DNA of 64,000 bases from Scytalidium lignicola. Lineage: Eukaryota > Ascomycota > Leotiomycetes. The DNA lies in contig NCSJ02000059.1 in the NCBI GenBank assembly GCA_002812745.2, forward strand, positions 62,001-126,000, in the 5' to 3' direction. Positions 1-13,735 of the stretch are shown here, one piece after another. How positions within the stretch are numbered: position 1 is the stretch's first letter; each line of letters starts with the position of its first letter. A model generated the notes under the pieces. It did no database searches. It saw only the letters and a list, made by a program, of their open reading frames with translations, and was not told where the DNA came from. The position numbers and the translations under genes were made by a program.

Positions 1-1
1 C

Positions 2-566
2 AGCTACACCAGTTGCTCATATTACTATGGCTATTGCGTCAAGAAACGCGATGGTCTCCAAAAGCGTACTACTGATATCTATACCTACCGAAATGCCATG
101 GCTGCAGCAGCCGGACTCGGTGGTCTTGAATTGTAAGTCTACACTTTTGGATACATGTAGCAGCGTTATTCCGACGTACCTTATCCATCCTTCTGAGTTG
201 TGAACTAATCGAAATATCAGCATTCTCTTCGTCATCACCCTCGTTATCTTCAGCATCCGCCTCCACCGCCACCGTCAAGCTGGCGGCCACTGCATGCCCG
301 GTCCCTCTGCTGCTGCCGCTGAGGCTGTCGAGCCAAAACCCCAAGAGCAGCAATACGTAGTCGTTCAACAAGTGCCACAAGGACAAGAGTACGTCCAGGT
401 TCCAGTTCAACAAGTCCCAGTCCAAGTTATCGATCAACAATACCAGCAATACCCAGTACAGCAATTCCAGCAACATGAGGTCCCACAACCGTCCGTTAGC
501 CCTGTGTATAGCGAGCAACACCAATACGTGACAAGTCAACCCATTGATGGACTACACACCGCTTGA
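2..566 (+). CDS. C-terminal part of a one-span membrane protein with Gln/Pro-rich tail
   Basis: Truncated at its 5' end by the window edge. The visible exons are 2-132 and 221-566; the 88-base intron starts GTAAGT and ends ATATCAG, and the phase closes. The visible protein starts with a short Cys/Tyr-rich stretch (SYTSCSYYYGYC), then an Ala/Gly segment. One hydrophobic span (ILFVITLVIFSI) follows directly after the splice site and ends in basic residues (RLHRHRQ). The tail of about 85 residues is rich in Gln, Val, Pro and Tyr, with repeated QQVP/QYQQYPVQQ-like units. Cys-rich outer part, single helix, then basic residues suggest the tail is cytoplasmic, but this is inferred. I do not recognise the family. 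Fungal plasma-membrane or wall-sensor-like proteins share this build, but nothing here proves such a role. Confidence 0.75.
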
Positions 567-2620
567 AAAAGGCATCTTTCTATATTGAACCATGTGGAAC
601 TGTGTAAACTGAATCTTGGGTTAATGCATAATGGATTTTTTTTTNGGGAAAAGATCTTGATTGATTCTTTTTCACATTGCAGGGTAGTTGACGGGCCGAT
701 GACGGCTGGAATTTGAGAAGCCATGGAAACCCCCCCTTTTTTTNATTTTACAAACTTTTATCTATATACCCGGGCTACGTTATTTTTCTTGATGCGAAAT
801 TTACATTTAATACATATATCAAATAATATCGCCTGCTTTGGGTTATTGTGTGCTCTTTTTGTTTGTCTTGTTGTGAATGAGACGAGTGGATGAGTTAGTT
901 CACGTGTGGAGTAGATATTCGGCTGACGTTAATAATTGTTGATCTACAAATAGAGACTCAGCCTCGCGCCATCCCAAAAAAACAAAANCCGAAAAGAAAA
1001 GAGCTATTTTCACACATCCTAGTCAAAGTAGAGAGGAAAGACAAAACCTAGAATCAGAATATCTTAATACTTCCCACATATTGGTTAATAGACAGTGATA
1101 TCAGGGAAATGGTATGGAGTGAGGGTATTGAGTATTTTCAATTTACAAAAAAGCTTGGCCAATCAGGCAGCCGTATAGCCAAGCCTGACCTTCGTCCAAG
1201 ATCGCCAAATTGTGGTCTTGGCAGTGAAGAAAAGATGACGGGTATTAATAGTGTGATTTGCAGGAAGGAGTTGCTTGGCTCTTGGCTTTGAGCTTGGCTT
1301 TTTGGGGGGTTTTTTTTTGTGAGGGGTAAGGATCTAAGGGTATGTGGCATTGAAACTGACCCAACTCCTTCGCCAAGTGCCTTATCAATTACCCCTCTCT
1401 TCCCCAGACCCTTTCCTAGTATTTCGTGTTATGGAGAGGAAGAAGGAATTTCTTACTCTCCTGGCTACTGGATATTTATTCGTTGATAACACATATCTTG
1501 GCACGTGGGTAAATAGCATGGAAAGGGGTATGATCGTCGAATGACCAAAGACTGGATGCATGTCTCCTGTGAGGGGGTTGGCAAGTGAGAGTGAATAGAA
1601 TCTATAAAAATAGCATAACAGAAAGAACTGTGAAATTCACTATTAGTGTGAAGAACAGAAGAATAAAANCGTCTTCACTCTGAACAAAATCACCAAGCCA
1701 TCTCCTTCTTTAGCTTATGCATAATTAACAGAACGAGATAAGATAGAACAATACGAGTATTAAACAAGGACAAAAGTAATTTTAGTTTATCCAGTAACAA
1801 TATTCCTCTCAAAAATTCTGGCTTGCTCAGTCGTCATTCACCTCCAAACCGATTATTCTATATGTCGTTGTCGAAATTCCGTAACGGTCGAAAGTTCAGA
1901 AAGAGTATCCCTTTGTGCGTTGTATAGGAAGAGATGCACGCTTAAGTTCAAGGAAGACGTAAAACATAGAATAAGGTGATCTCGTTGAGTTAACTCTTTA
2001 AGTTCTGCTCAATAGAGGAGAAGGGGAAGATCATATTTGGATCTTTTAAGGATAGAGTAGCATTTGTTATTGCATACCAAGTCACTTGCAAACTCTTGTC
2101 AGTGAATCCAGCAAATATTGAATTTGGAAATTAGACAGAGGTCAAATTACGCATACCAATAGTTGTCTTCCTTCTCCCCATCTATATTCACTGTTGTCCA
2201 GCTTGGATAGTTGAGCTACAAGTTATAAAGCATAAATCTTCTCTATGATCTTTTAAACTTACTACTTTCAAATAAACTCCTACAAACAAAATCTAAAAGT
2301 CGTTCGTATATTACTTACGAAAATAACATACCGAATAACGCTATCATGGAGCCCCTCCATTATGTGTTTAACCCATAGCTCTTCCATAGCTACCAAGGCA
2401 TCCTTTTCTACTCCTACAAAATCGCTTCTTGCCATAATAAATAGTAGCAATGCAAGGGGAGAGAAGCCGAACACAATGATTCTCTCGATCAAATATCAAA
2501 ATGATTTCATGTCTACGCATGAAATTATGATCTCAGTGTATAAGATACCCAAAGGCTTCAAGGTAAATACTTGCAACCTCCCTGACCCCTCTTACTCGCT
2601 GACGATTCAGTAGCTGACCA
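567..2620. other. Intergenic, no gene seen
   Basis: No frame here looks like protein. The 3' flank of the preceding gene has homopolymer runs with single N bases at 645, 744, 988 and 1669. Around 1140-1310 there are several short AGCTTGGC/CCAAGCC repeats without clear ends. The rest is AT-rich with no recognisable element. Confidence 0.6.
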
Positions 2621-3235
2621 GTGAGCGAATATGACAGTGTCGAGAGGGTGCTGTGGGTGTTGGCAGCCCTGCGAAGCATTATTGAATGGAGGTTGCATCG
2701 TCAGTCTTTTGCCCATAAGCTTTCGAGCACATATTCAAGAACCGAAGTGGCCGGGCACCCGACGACACTCCACGAAGGGGGCAGTGCCGCGCTGACGACA
2801 GCTCGTACAAGGAAGGGCGAGCTTTTCTCCACGGGACTGGATGATGATGCCGGAGATGTACGACTGCCGTTTCGAAAAAAGCTGGGCTGGTGTGATAAGG
2901 CCAGCTTCTCTCTGAACCATACACAAGATATGCTCTTTACAACTGTATACGGTTCATCAAGTGTCGCTCGCTTTCTGGTTATATGGGCAGAATGTGTGAT
3001 AGTTGCAAATGACAGTACTGGGATAAATACTGCTTTTATGTTGATCAACGCACTCATTGCTGTCAACCAACCCTCCAACGGTGATTCGTCCGCGAATCTC
3101 GACGTGCTGACCATCGAACCGCGCCCCTTAGATCCCGACGATGAGGACGGCGATTATACGGAGATGAAGGAAATAGTAGTAAGAAGGATAAGCATAGCAA
3201 GAAAGGCAGGCACCATAAACAGACCAAAGCTGTGA
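2621..3235 (+). CDS. Weak open frame, hypothetical
   Basis: An open frame of about 204 codons that begins on GTG; the first in-frame ATG lies far into it (around 2930). The last third, from about 3070, is the most protein-like: an acidic stretch (PDDEDGDYTEMKE) followed by a basic end. The first half is low in hydrophobic order and may be chance. No motif is recognised, and I could not place convincing splice sites to give it a proper start. It could be a 3' exon of a decayed gene, or non-coding. Confidence 0.2.
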   Translation: MSEYDSVERVLWVLAALRSIIEWRLHRQSFAHKLSSTYSRTEVAGHPTTLHEGGSAALTTARTRKGELFSTGLDDDAGDVRLPFRKKLGWCDKASFSLNHTQDMLFTTVYGSSSVARFLVIWAECVIVANDSTGINTAFMLINALIAVNQPSNGDSSANLDVLTIEPRPLDPDDEDGDYTEMKEIVVRRISIARKAGTINRPKL

Positions 3236-4425
3236 TAATTGAGCTAGATGGGCTCACAGAATCTAGGCCTTTTCAGTAACAAACATAAAATGAATACTGC
3301 TTGGCCACTAAATCAACGGCTGTGGATTCTATCAGTCGATGCCGTGGACTTTGTTTCACCAGTTCAGGTTTGGACTTCTTGTTGCGTGTGTCCTTATCTT
3401 TGCTTCCGGATATTTTGAATAGCTTCTGAGTTTTAAAATGTTCTTTTTCTGACCATTGCAAAACGAGCTCAAGCTCTTCGTGTTTGCTGTCTAATTATTT
3501 TTCAGTGTATATTTATGTAGGATAAATATCCATATTTCCCTTCCTCCAAGATTGTTCATATTCACTCCATTTTTTACTCGTAATTCAGTATACATCTATA
3601 TTCATTTGAAGATTTAGCCAATATGATCTGTTAGTTACTTGTCTTAGAGTAGATGCCTAGTAGCTCTGTCTTGAAGAGACAATAAATTACGCATGGTTAT
3701 ATTTAATAATAATATGACCTAGGAAAGGATTGATTGGGAGGTAAAATCGGAGGTTAATGTAGTTGATTAAGAAGATTAATGAACCAGCAATGAGAAGTGT
3801 GTTGCTAAAACTAGGACATTTCATGAATATAGAAATATTCGATAGTACACCTAGAGCCTTGTTTAGCGTAGAATGAATACAAGGACAGATGATGTACACT
3901 GTTTACTATAGACTATAGATGTACTATTCATGGGCCTTCTCCTTCCCTTCTTGATAGTATTTAGAGTGTGTATTTAAGAAACTGGGCGTTCACTCAGTGA
4001 TAATTGATATGCTGGAAGAGAAACCATACGATATTGGATAGCTACTTCACGTTACCACAGCTAGTATCTACCATACTTCCAAATATCCCTCCTTGGTACA
4101 CGAGAAGATAATACCATACTGATGTCTGTATCTTATAAGTTGCCTTATCCTATGTCGTCAAAGTGAAACCAGACCTGTATCTATAAATGTAAAGATCTAA
4201 AGTCGAAGAAGGACTTCAATAGTTAGTCTATCTTTCATTACAATTCAAGTTCTTTTTAGTAAGGAAGGATATACATGCGGAGTGGGGTGTTGCATACTCA
4301 GGAAATGTAACCACTCTCACAGTATCGTAACAGCGCAGCATTGCTTTTATCCCGAAACTCGTTCAACTTCTTGTCTACTGCTCAAGATACGGCCTACACT
4401 TCACACTCAAGATTATTGCTCCGTG
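3236..4425. other. Intergenic, AT-rich, no gene seen
   Basis: AT-rich sequence with only short open frames and no repeat with clear ends. It lies upstream of the decayed 2EXR gene and may contain its former promoter. Confidence 0.6.
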
Positions 4426-5480
4426 ATGTCAATCCCAACAGTTGAATCCACTCGCTTTCAACAGCTACCTGTGGAGCTGCGCTACGCTATTTGGAGACTC
4501 AGTCTTCCGCGCCGAGTCATTGAAATAGACTTTCTTCACAACAATGGCCTTTGGAAGCCCCAGTGCGAGCAGTAGTATTACTTAACACATGACATCCCAT
4601 TATCACCAGAGTGTGTCTTAAGTTATGTGAGGTAGCCTTTGAAAATGGCAACATGCTTGGGACAGAAGGTGGTTCCGGTGATGACAACACGCTACCTTGA
4701 GCCTATATCCCAGATCTGGGTTAATCCTGCTACTGATATCATTCATTTATACTGGGATGGATTTTTTTGAAGACGCGTATATGATACGTCTAATAGCCTA
4801 TTTCATATTTTCTTAAGGAAAGCTGCCAAGAGCAAAGAGCATCTATTACGGCCGGTCTGATAGATATCCATGTCGATATGTTAGATCATCTCCCACCCGG
4901 CCACTATTTTGAGTGGAATAATGCAACATATAATCTTCTTGAGAGAAGAGAAGAGTATTGTCACTCTGGAAATGGCTAATTTGCATGTTAATCTTGACCA
5001 AGTCATCAACTCGGGACTATTTGGAAGACTTGAAGAGGAACGAGTCAAGCTTGTAGATGTTACAGATACAGAGACCCATCTCAAAATATCACGAGCTCTG
5101 GTGTTTTGGATCACCGCAGGATCGGGATCTAGCAGCATTTCTTTAAAGGGTTTTATTAACGAACCATTTTCTTGATCAGGTTTAAAGTTGGCCTGCTGGA
5201 CTGGAGAGGATGTGGCTTGAGAAGAAGCTGGTTCAGACGAAATATACGGTGTTTGTTAACCAGAAAAGACCAGCAATTCGAGAGATGAAGTTGAAATGTG
5301 TATGAGAGTAGACAAAATCTCCCACTTGGATCATCCATGGGCCCAGAATGCGTTGGAAAGCTTGCCATGATTTCCTCTGTGGTTCAAGTTTCGTTTCTGT
5401 GGGGGAAAATGGCATGCGTCAAAACAGAACAAGATATATGGAACAAGAAACTGGATGAGGATAAATTAGGATATAGATGA
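4426..5480 (+). pseudogene. Decayed 2EXR-domain protein gene
   Basis: The start at 4426 reads FQQLPVELRYAIWRLSLPRR, the typical opening of the fungal 2EXR (F-box-like) family, where a Leu-Pro-Glu-Leu-Arg-x-x-Ile-Trp motif is followed by a strand. That frame stops at 4575. The next family block, ITRVCLKLCEVAFENG (compare the usual VCRESREVA motif), lies in another frame near 4610 behind a TGA. A third block, WVNPATDIIHLYWD near 4715-4765, is in yet another frame and also ends in a stop. A fourth, with an SGLFGRLEEE..KLVDVTD block, is open from 4909 to 5175. So the family blocks occur in order but need several frame changes and cross stops, too many to be introns. The family is large and lineage-expanded in Pezizomycotina, with poorly known function. 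Confidence 0.7.
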
Positions 5481-8400
5481 TAAGATCAAGAAAAACTCCC
5501 CCTTGTTTGAATAACTGTGCCAGTTATGGATTTGCTTAACCAATGTTTTCACGTTGATTGAAACAAGGAAGTGATATCCCATTTTGGACATCGAATTCGT
5601 TCCAAATCATCAAACATCGGCATCACGGCATGACTTCTCTTCCCCTGTTTGATCTTCCGTCTACATCCTATCAACTTGGGGTGGACGGAGTGGACGACGT
5701 ACAGTACCCGTTCTGTGTCACTTTCTTCCTTCACTGGATACCATCATCCAGTCATGTACAGTACTTAAACGTAGAAAAGTAATAGTTCCCTGAGGAAAAA
5801 AAGAAAATAACCTATCTTGCATCTACGACGGAGGCCATCGATCGGATCTGCATTCCCGGTGTTTCTCTTTGTGCCTAGCAACCGCTTCTGCCGCCAACCC
5901 CGCCTTTGCATTAGCAAGAAGTTATAATTCCGCTTCCCTCCTTCCCAACCAGCCAACGTTGTGATATCCACATGGTATGAGACAGGTCTAGGGATAGAGA
6001 TTGCGAGCGGCCTGTCACCTTAGATTGCATAAAAAGACAGAAAGATTGGTGGGATTAAAACGAAAAGCAAACGGAACAAACGGAATCATGGGAAATGAAA
6101 CGCAGACCGGTTGAGTGGCAACGAAGAATTGAAACGATTTTTGATTCTCTTGCTCTTTCTCTTAGACCGACAGGAAAGGAGCCATGCATTCTGTTCCTGT
6201 TGAGACCTTTTTGGTGGCCCTTGGAATTTCCCCTTTAGTCAATGCAGGGACAGCTTCCGTTGGGCAGTTGGTGGTGGCGGGAAGATCTAGATCGAGAGAT
6301 TGAAAGAGAGACGGGAAGCTGGTACTATTCCGCACTTGTTGGTGGGAGATAACCTTGTCAATATGCACTTGGCATGATCTAATCTGACGCGTTGGAGGCA
6401 AAACGAAAACTCAGAGCGGAATTGTTTGAAATAGAGAGCTCAAATGACTTACCTTGACTTACCTCAAAGTACCTTGCTGTGTTTGAGGGGAACTGAAGCC
6501 TGGAATCTAAGGTGAGAAAGACTCTTTCACTCCCCTCCTCGGTGCACCAATTACGAAACGACAATTCGAAATCTCAACAGACCACATTGCTTGAAGTCAT
6601 CTTGGGAGTACTGTATATATCGTCGTCTCTAGCTTTAATCAACACTGTTTCCACGTCAACCACAACGACGCCCCCAACAACCAGACCAAAGCATTCCATT
6701 TCAACCCTTCAGGACCAACCTAACAAGGACCAGGAGCGACCGAGCAGATGGGACCTGTTTGCTTCATGGCGGCAGCCAACCAACCACTCCAAGCCCAAAG
6801 AAGCTGACTGTCAAAGCACCCCGACGCCGGAAAACGCCCTTAAAGACCTCACTACTGTACTCTAAGAGAAAAAGTCACGGAAGTCCAGCAAAGGCGGCGC
6901 AGATCCGCCCATCGCTGCAGCGATCAAACTCCTTAGCAAGAACCCCACTATTCTATTGCTGCTGGCTGATTAAAGGACTGCCATCCAGACCATGACACCA
7001 TGATTCACAATCACGAACACGACCGTGATCACTTGGGGTCATGGCAACCACCAAAAACGTAAGGGAATCAACAGATGTCTAGTACAAAAGACGCTACATT
7101 GTTGCGGCGGTGTGGGAAAGAAAAGGCCCATTCATTCATTCTTCCCTCCACTCTACTCCACATTCTTTTTCTTCTCTCCCCATTTTCAGGGGAAACCACT
7201 CTCGAACTAAGGAAAAACGGATGAGCGCACAGGTACCGTTGTTGCCGGTCCCGGACCGAAAGATTGATTTTCCCTACGGAGGTAGGACCATCACCAATAA
7301 CTTACAGTGCATCCGTAGCCACTTTGCTACCGGACCACGACCAGACTTTAGGAACAAGTGGACTACATGGACTGATGGTGGAAGTGGGCGGTCGCGGTAC
7401 TACTCATTAACTCACCCCATTTTTTTGGAGCTGCGGTACACTACAAGGTAATTAATGTACCACGAACAACACTAAATCGTGCACTTCGTAATTAACCACC
7501 GTGGTGCGGACGAGGAGCGGCCCGCGTGGACAGGCACCGGGCAAGTTGCGAGAATCCAATCCTCAGGTGAGATGAACATAGATGAGGTGGCATCCCGTAC
7601 GGGAGACTCATCATTAATGTTCCTGTTTTCCGGGTCATTATGTTGGTGTGTTGGTGGCTGGGGAAAGTGGTCTTTAAACTGTAAGGAACATAGAAAGGTA
7701 ATCGAATTACTTGCAAGGAACTTACGGCCACTTCCAGACTCCAGTACAAGGGGTCAATATTGTCTGGTACTCCCCTACAAAAAGCGATGTATAGTACTTT
7801 CGGAATCCTGCAGTTACCGTACTTTCCAATATGAAAGAACTGCCGGTTACACAACTATCCCTATTGATCCAACCAACGACATCTTCCATCTCTGCCACAA
7901 TCGATAATAGTCAGCCAGCCTAGAGATAGGTTCAATCCAAACAACACCAATTCTGAACATTTTAAATGACCCGTCTTGGCCAGGCACGCCGAAGCCAGGA
8001 CACGATTCCCGTGTCCCTTATCTTGTCACTCTCCCTCTCTGAAACAATTAATCATCGTCACCATCCTTCTTTGGGTACATTTCGTCCCAGAAACCCAGAG
8101 AAAACGGTCTGTGTGGTGAAGATTCTGGATTTTGCTCTAAAGTTTGCACTGGCTTGCTCGCCGCTTTGGACCCATGGCCAGCCCTTCCGCCCCTTGGCTA
8201 GTTAAAAAAAAAAACCAGAGAATGGTACTAAGTACATAATTCTTTTTGCCAAAGAATATTGAAAAGATGGGAAGAAATATAATAATAATCCGTGACGGAA
8301 ATATATTTAAAAACTCCTTACATATCCTCTTTACCTTTTTTTTTNGTCTCTTTGTCCTATGTAAGTAGTCAAAATGGAGTATTCCTAACCTCTCTCAAAG

Positions 8401-11400
8401 TATCTATACAAGAGAGGAGCCAAAGGAGTCTTCTCCGAGGGGTGTAACTAGTCTGCCACACTATCGATCTACTACACAGTAGTTTACAGTAGCTTCAAAC
8501 ACAAAACCGTTCTTGCATCTTTGCGGCGACAAATTCCACTTGCGGGGAGGAGGAGGAGAGGAAGAACGAACCAGAGAAAACGGTTTCTAGGGACTGCCAC
8601 TACGAATTATCGGCCGTGCGCTACTGTACGCTGTACTTGTGCATGTTGCCGTTTCTGGGTTTACTTTTGCTTTTCTTTCCCTTCTTTCGTCTTTTCTCGA
8701 TTTCTGGGAAGAGCTTTTATTGGTTGAAGTACGAGGTTTGAGAGGATCAATTGATTGTACTGTAATTAACTATACTTGCAATACAAGTACAGTAGTTGCG
8801 TTTTCTGGAGAGAGAAAATGTATGGAAGTTTTGAAGTGATTGATGTACGACGGATTTTTCTTTTTCCCCATCTTACTTTCATTTTGCCTCAATTGCGGTG
8901 AAAGAATCCCTTTTTAGTTCTAGTTATTTTCGACAGACCCCATACGGAGATATTTGGTAGATAACAGTATTATTGCATACACCTGTAACATGTGTAAAGT
9001 ACACAGCACCCTTGGCATAAAAGATCAAAACTGGAAGATTAATAAGCTGCCTGCCTGCCTGCTGTTTGTTGTTCGGTACGTATTGGGGGATATATTGATC
9101 GTATTGCGCAACCTGAGATTGGATAACTCTACGACAGGAGGCGACAACCGTACCGTACCGTACCTCTTTTCTCTATTTGGGTTTCCTTTGCACAAATACA
9201 GAAACTCCATACAGTACGAGTAAAGAATCTTTTTCAAAGAAAGACCATCAGCTCGAAAACCTTGCAGCCGGGTCAATCTCAAAAGAGAAAGAAAGAAAGA
9301 AAATTCCGCCCCCATCTATTTCAGTTTTAGTCAGGTACAGCGTCGCACTGAGCTCCAAAAAGGCTACGTAACTTTGTTACATTTCTGCCGCTAATCCTGG
9401 GAACCCGCTCGAACTGTTTTCACAGCCTTCTGATAATACCCGTAAAATCTGATGCTTCTGAGGGGGGAGAACCTTCGAAAAAGGTGGATTTAGAACAACT
9501 ACGCGTGGCTACGGTACTACTGTAGAGAAGCGTTTTCCCTTCCGTACAGTCGTATTTTTACAAGGGGCGGACAAGCTCCAGTACTGTATACACCCTGGCA
9601 CGGCTAGATAGATACGGTAGCTACCAGGTACTAAGCGAAGTATAGGATCGTCAAGCTCATTTTAATTTTAATATTCCCGAGGCTTCACTCGCAGGCACTG
9701 CAGGTAATGCTGGGCATGTCAGGTTGTGTGCGGTGCAACTGCCGTCCCCAAACGGAATCATTTATACAGCAATATCCTCCGTACAGTACCGGTAGGTAAA
9801 CCAAGGTCGTAGCAGCGTCGAGGGATGGCTGACTGACTGTCCGCTGAGTGGCTGGGTTGGTTGATCGTTGATATGGAAAGGGGGTCAAAACTCTAATGCT
9901 CACGTTACACCCATGTACGAAATATGTTTCTGATGCCGTAGGAAGGAAGGGATACTGTATTAGGAAAAAGGCAGGACAGAGTGGAAAGCTTGCTTGCTTC
10001 CGTCGATCAGCATTTCTTACTGTACAGTAACTCCGCAAGCAGGTCAAAACGCATTGATAACAAAAAAATCTCCCATATTTTGAAAAAGAAGGAGGGATTG
10101 TAGGTTGAAACCCCATTCATTCCCACCGCCAGAACTACATCATAGCTCTTGGACCCCTCTACTGTACCGTATGGAGTATGGTAGGTATCCATACTTTGTG
10201 AAAATATTTTTTCATCCCCATGTCTTTTTGTCTGACCGACTCATTGATATTGATTATGAATCCTTCTCTTGACATTCATTGTTAGCATGGATGCCAATTT
10301 TGCCCCTGGATATATACTCGCGTGCTTATACTGTACGTTCGTCTAGGGCAGACAAGATGAGTTGATGGCAAGGGTAGATAAGCCCTGTTTTAGATGCTAT
10401 ATCTTTTCAGTTTCACCTTACGACGGGTTCAAAAGGAAAAGAGGGCTTGGCTCTGTGTGATTCTTGGAAATAATGCGGGGTGAAGACGTGGTTACGATAT
10501 ACTGTACTGTATCTGCGAAAGCAATGGAAGCAGACACACAGTTGCTCAGTCAATCCAGTATCGTAACATCTCCTTGTTTCTAAGTCTCCTTGGCGTAAGC
10601 TTCAACGAAATATGTGCCGAACGACGATCCTGTTATTCCATCGCTAAACAGGTACATACGACTGTACCCATATACGGTACGGTAGAGCTGCTGTTGGCTG
10701 CCACGATGCTACTGTGCAGTGGCAGCCGGTACCCATGAATCCGGTATTGGATTGCTTGACGAGTACAGTAGCACTCGGTAAACTGCTTACCCAGGAGAGA
10801 GGTCGGACCTCGTCCTGGAAAGAAAGCCACAGCGAAGATCAGATGAATTACCGGTAACAGGGAGATTTTTTTGTTTTCATCTGCTGCAGCAGCTGCGAAA
10901 GCTTTGTGCGCTCGCAGTATGGGGCAAGGTGTACCATTTACATAGAACTCATTGTGATATTTTCTTCTTCTTCTGATTAGAAAATCACGTGGATCTCTTC
11001 AGATGCAAAGAGCCCCATTTCTCGTATTCTAATCCCACAAAATTGCGGGTAACAGCACCCGCTGCTAGAAAGATTCAAGCAAGAAGCACGTAACCAGGAG
11101 CCTGTAACTCTGGATCTTTAGAGAATAGACCACTGGTTCGATAAATAAGTAATTAAAGAAGGAAATCCACAAATGGATAAAAGAAATATACCTTTTATAG
11201 CCAATCCTGTCAACTCGAATTCTTCATCATAGAGCTTGGTAAGACGGGAAAATGGCCTTTCTTGCTCATTTACTACTGTATTTAGAAGCATTCGACGGTA
11301 GATGTCCTTAACTTTATCTAGCTAGTCAAGTCAAGGCATCTTTGTCCACATGATCAGCGTGCCGTTGTCGGTACTGTACTTTGCTGGGGCGGCGTTCTGA

Positions 11401-13582
11401 TATGCTAGGAACATTTTCTCCTCGGCGTTAAACCTCAGGATTTCAAATTCTACTTTCTCGAACCCCTGAGTCTAGTAACTTATGCTTTGATTGTCAGTTC
11501 AGGACAGTAGTCGCAACTCTTTTTGTGTCAGATATCGTACCTGCTAGTAATTAATATACTTAATATACCCTATCTTTTCAACCACCGACGGAGTAGGCTT
11601 CGGTACCGGCAACTGCCTCTTTGCTGTGTGAGCAAGAAACCGTACGATATCAGACCCTTGAGGATGAGGGAAGTGTATGATCATCGATAGACGAAGGGGT
11701 TGAAATCTCGCATGATAAGCTGTGCTTAATCGATATGAGACGCCTCATACCTTGGATTATGCCGCTTGGATAAAGACCCATCTATATTTGCCCCCGACTA
11801 TACCGCTTAATCTCTTTTGCTTATTTTTCCTTTTTTCCCCAGATACACAGTAGATCCTAAGCCTATCCGCATCGAAGCCATGCTACGCAAGTTCATTGGA
11901 CGAATGCCGCGTGGCTCTCATGGTGTTCGCCAAAATGTCTTTGGTCCGTGGAGGAACATTTTCCTCCGGTTCCTGGATTTTTGATTATGGGTCTTTGGGA
12001 TCGGGATAATGGCCACGAGGACATGCAAAAAAAAAAGTAAAAACGCAAAAAAATAAAAATTAGACACGTTGGCCCTGGTGCTTTGCCTTTTGCCTATCAA
12101 TTACTGTACTAGACTATTATCCATCAGGCGACATACAGCGAGCGAGCGACCTACAGTTCAGTGGCAGCCACGCGATGGGGAACGGTGGCCTCGGGGGGAT
12201 GGCGTGCCATTCTGAGCTTGTCGGGCAAGGCTAATGCAGGGCGCACAGTCAGGGGAGGTTCGACCGGAAGACGATGGATCTTCTGGAAGAGAGCGGCGAG
12301 GACGGCTGTTGGTGGAGCTGAGGGTTATGATGTCGTATTGTGGGAAACGTGCTCCAGCGTCGTGTTCCTCTCCTTCCCGCTCCTCGGAAGGTCTGGAAGG
12401 GGGTGCAGAATCTGTTTGTAGACAAAAACTTCTGGGACTGCATGCTTGCTGGCGAGTAATTGACTCAGAGTCCTGCAGCTAGGGGGGAAACAGGCGGCTG
12501 CTGCTACCGTACTGTATGCCTTCATATTTCTTTGCACTTCATCCGCACCTACCAGACTCTGCGAGGGTGTGGCTGTCTCGTGCCCTCGTTGGCTCTAGAT
12601 TGCAGCGCTTCCCCACCAGATATCTCAAACATTGCTGCATCATGGTGGACTTTTGGCCTCTCTAGGAGCAGTTGCAGGCTGTTTTGCTCTGCCCGCATAC
12701 GCCATGGCATGCACGTGTATGCAAACGCAGGGAATTGAACTGTGAGGTGTTGTGCAGTGAGTGGCAGGAAGCCGTGGGCCATGCTCGCGAGGCTGCTGGC
12801 TCCTGCAGACGGCAGTCTCGTTTTGTTGCTGCTGCTACTGCTGCTCGATCCTCCATGATAGCAGTTCAGTATCCGTGAAGGATGTTTCAATAATGATAAC
12901 CGCTCGTCAGAAGCTCCAATTGGCATCGGCCCTGTTACTAAAATTGGTCGACACAGTAAGAAGCGTTCGTTCGTATTGAGATGCCGATGATAGACTCCTT
13001 CTCAAGCCGGTGGAAGAATACCCGCAGCATGCCCGAAAGCCGAGAGAGCTGCGAGTGATGATCTGATCCTGAAGCCCGGGGGTGGAAGCTTCTTGTACAG
13101 TATTGTACAGGACTGTTCGGTCCCCAAATCCAGCAATTAATGATTATTGAATTTATCGTCACCAAGTACACTCACTGTGAAGTGTGGAAGATTTCACATT
13201 TCCATGCATGGGGCGGGTCAAGGTCCACCAGACTGACTCGTCGCCTTGTGGCGAATGAGACTTCTGCCCAGGCCTGCGGGAAAACGGCAGCAGCCTCAGG
13301 CCACCAACCGGCAACCCAATCCAGGGGGAATTTGGACTGAGGAGCGATGCGCTGCCAGGTTCGGGTTGTGTCTCCCCTTGGTGAATCAGCACCTCCTGGG
13401 GTTGTGCATATCATGCCTCCGTCATTTACTATTCGTTTCTTATTACTCATTATTCATTATTCAATACTACTTGCTGTATTGAGAGAAAAGAGAGCCAGTT
13501 AGGGATGGATGGATGAAGCTGCTGGGCAGTGGTGGTTCTTTGGGTGCGTGTTTCACTTGCGCTCATCTGGGCCAAGATAGTC

Positions 13583-13606
13583 AAGAACCCAAGAACCCAA
13601 GAACCC
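13583..13606. repeat. Three tandem copies of an 8-bp unit
   Basis: Three exact copies of AAGAACCC in a row. This is a short tandem repeat in non-coding DNA. Confidence 0.9.
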
Positions 13607-13699
13607 TTCAGGGAATCATTCCAGGACGGCCGCAACTGCGCTAGGACTCCCGATGGCGTTGTCTACGGCAATGTGCCTCCCTGCGGCAGCGCTGGTCGT

Positions 13700-13735
13700 G
13701 GGCTTCACGGGCTTCATGGGCTTCATGGGCTTCAT
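13700..13735. repeat. Four tandem copies of a 9-bp unit
   Basis: Four copies of GGGCTTCAT, the first with a final C. In one frame it reads as repeated Gly-Leu-His, but the surrounding frame is not protein-like, so I treat it as a non-coding minisatellite. Confidence 0.85.

Noticed and set aside
7479..7907. 142-codon open frame
   Set aside because: It begins on GTG, has unordered composition, and is matched by an equally long frame on the other strand.
12161..12482. Overlapping open frames on both strands
   Set aside because: Frames are open in several phases because of composition. No motif, splice pattern or balanced amino-acid use supports a gene.
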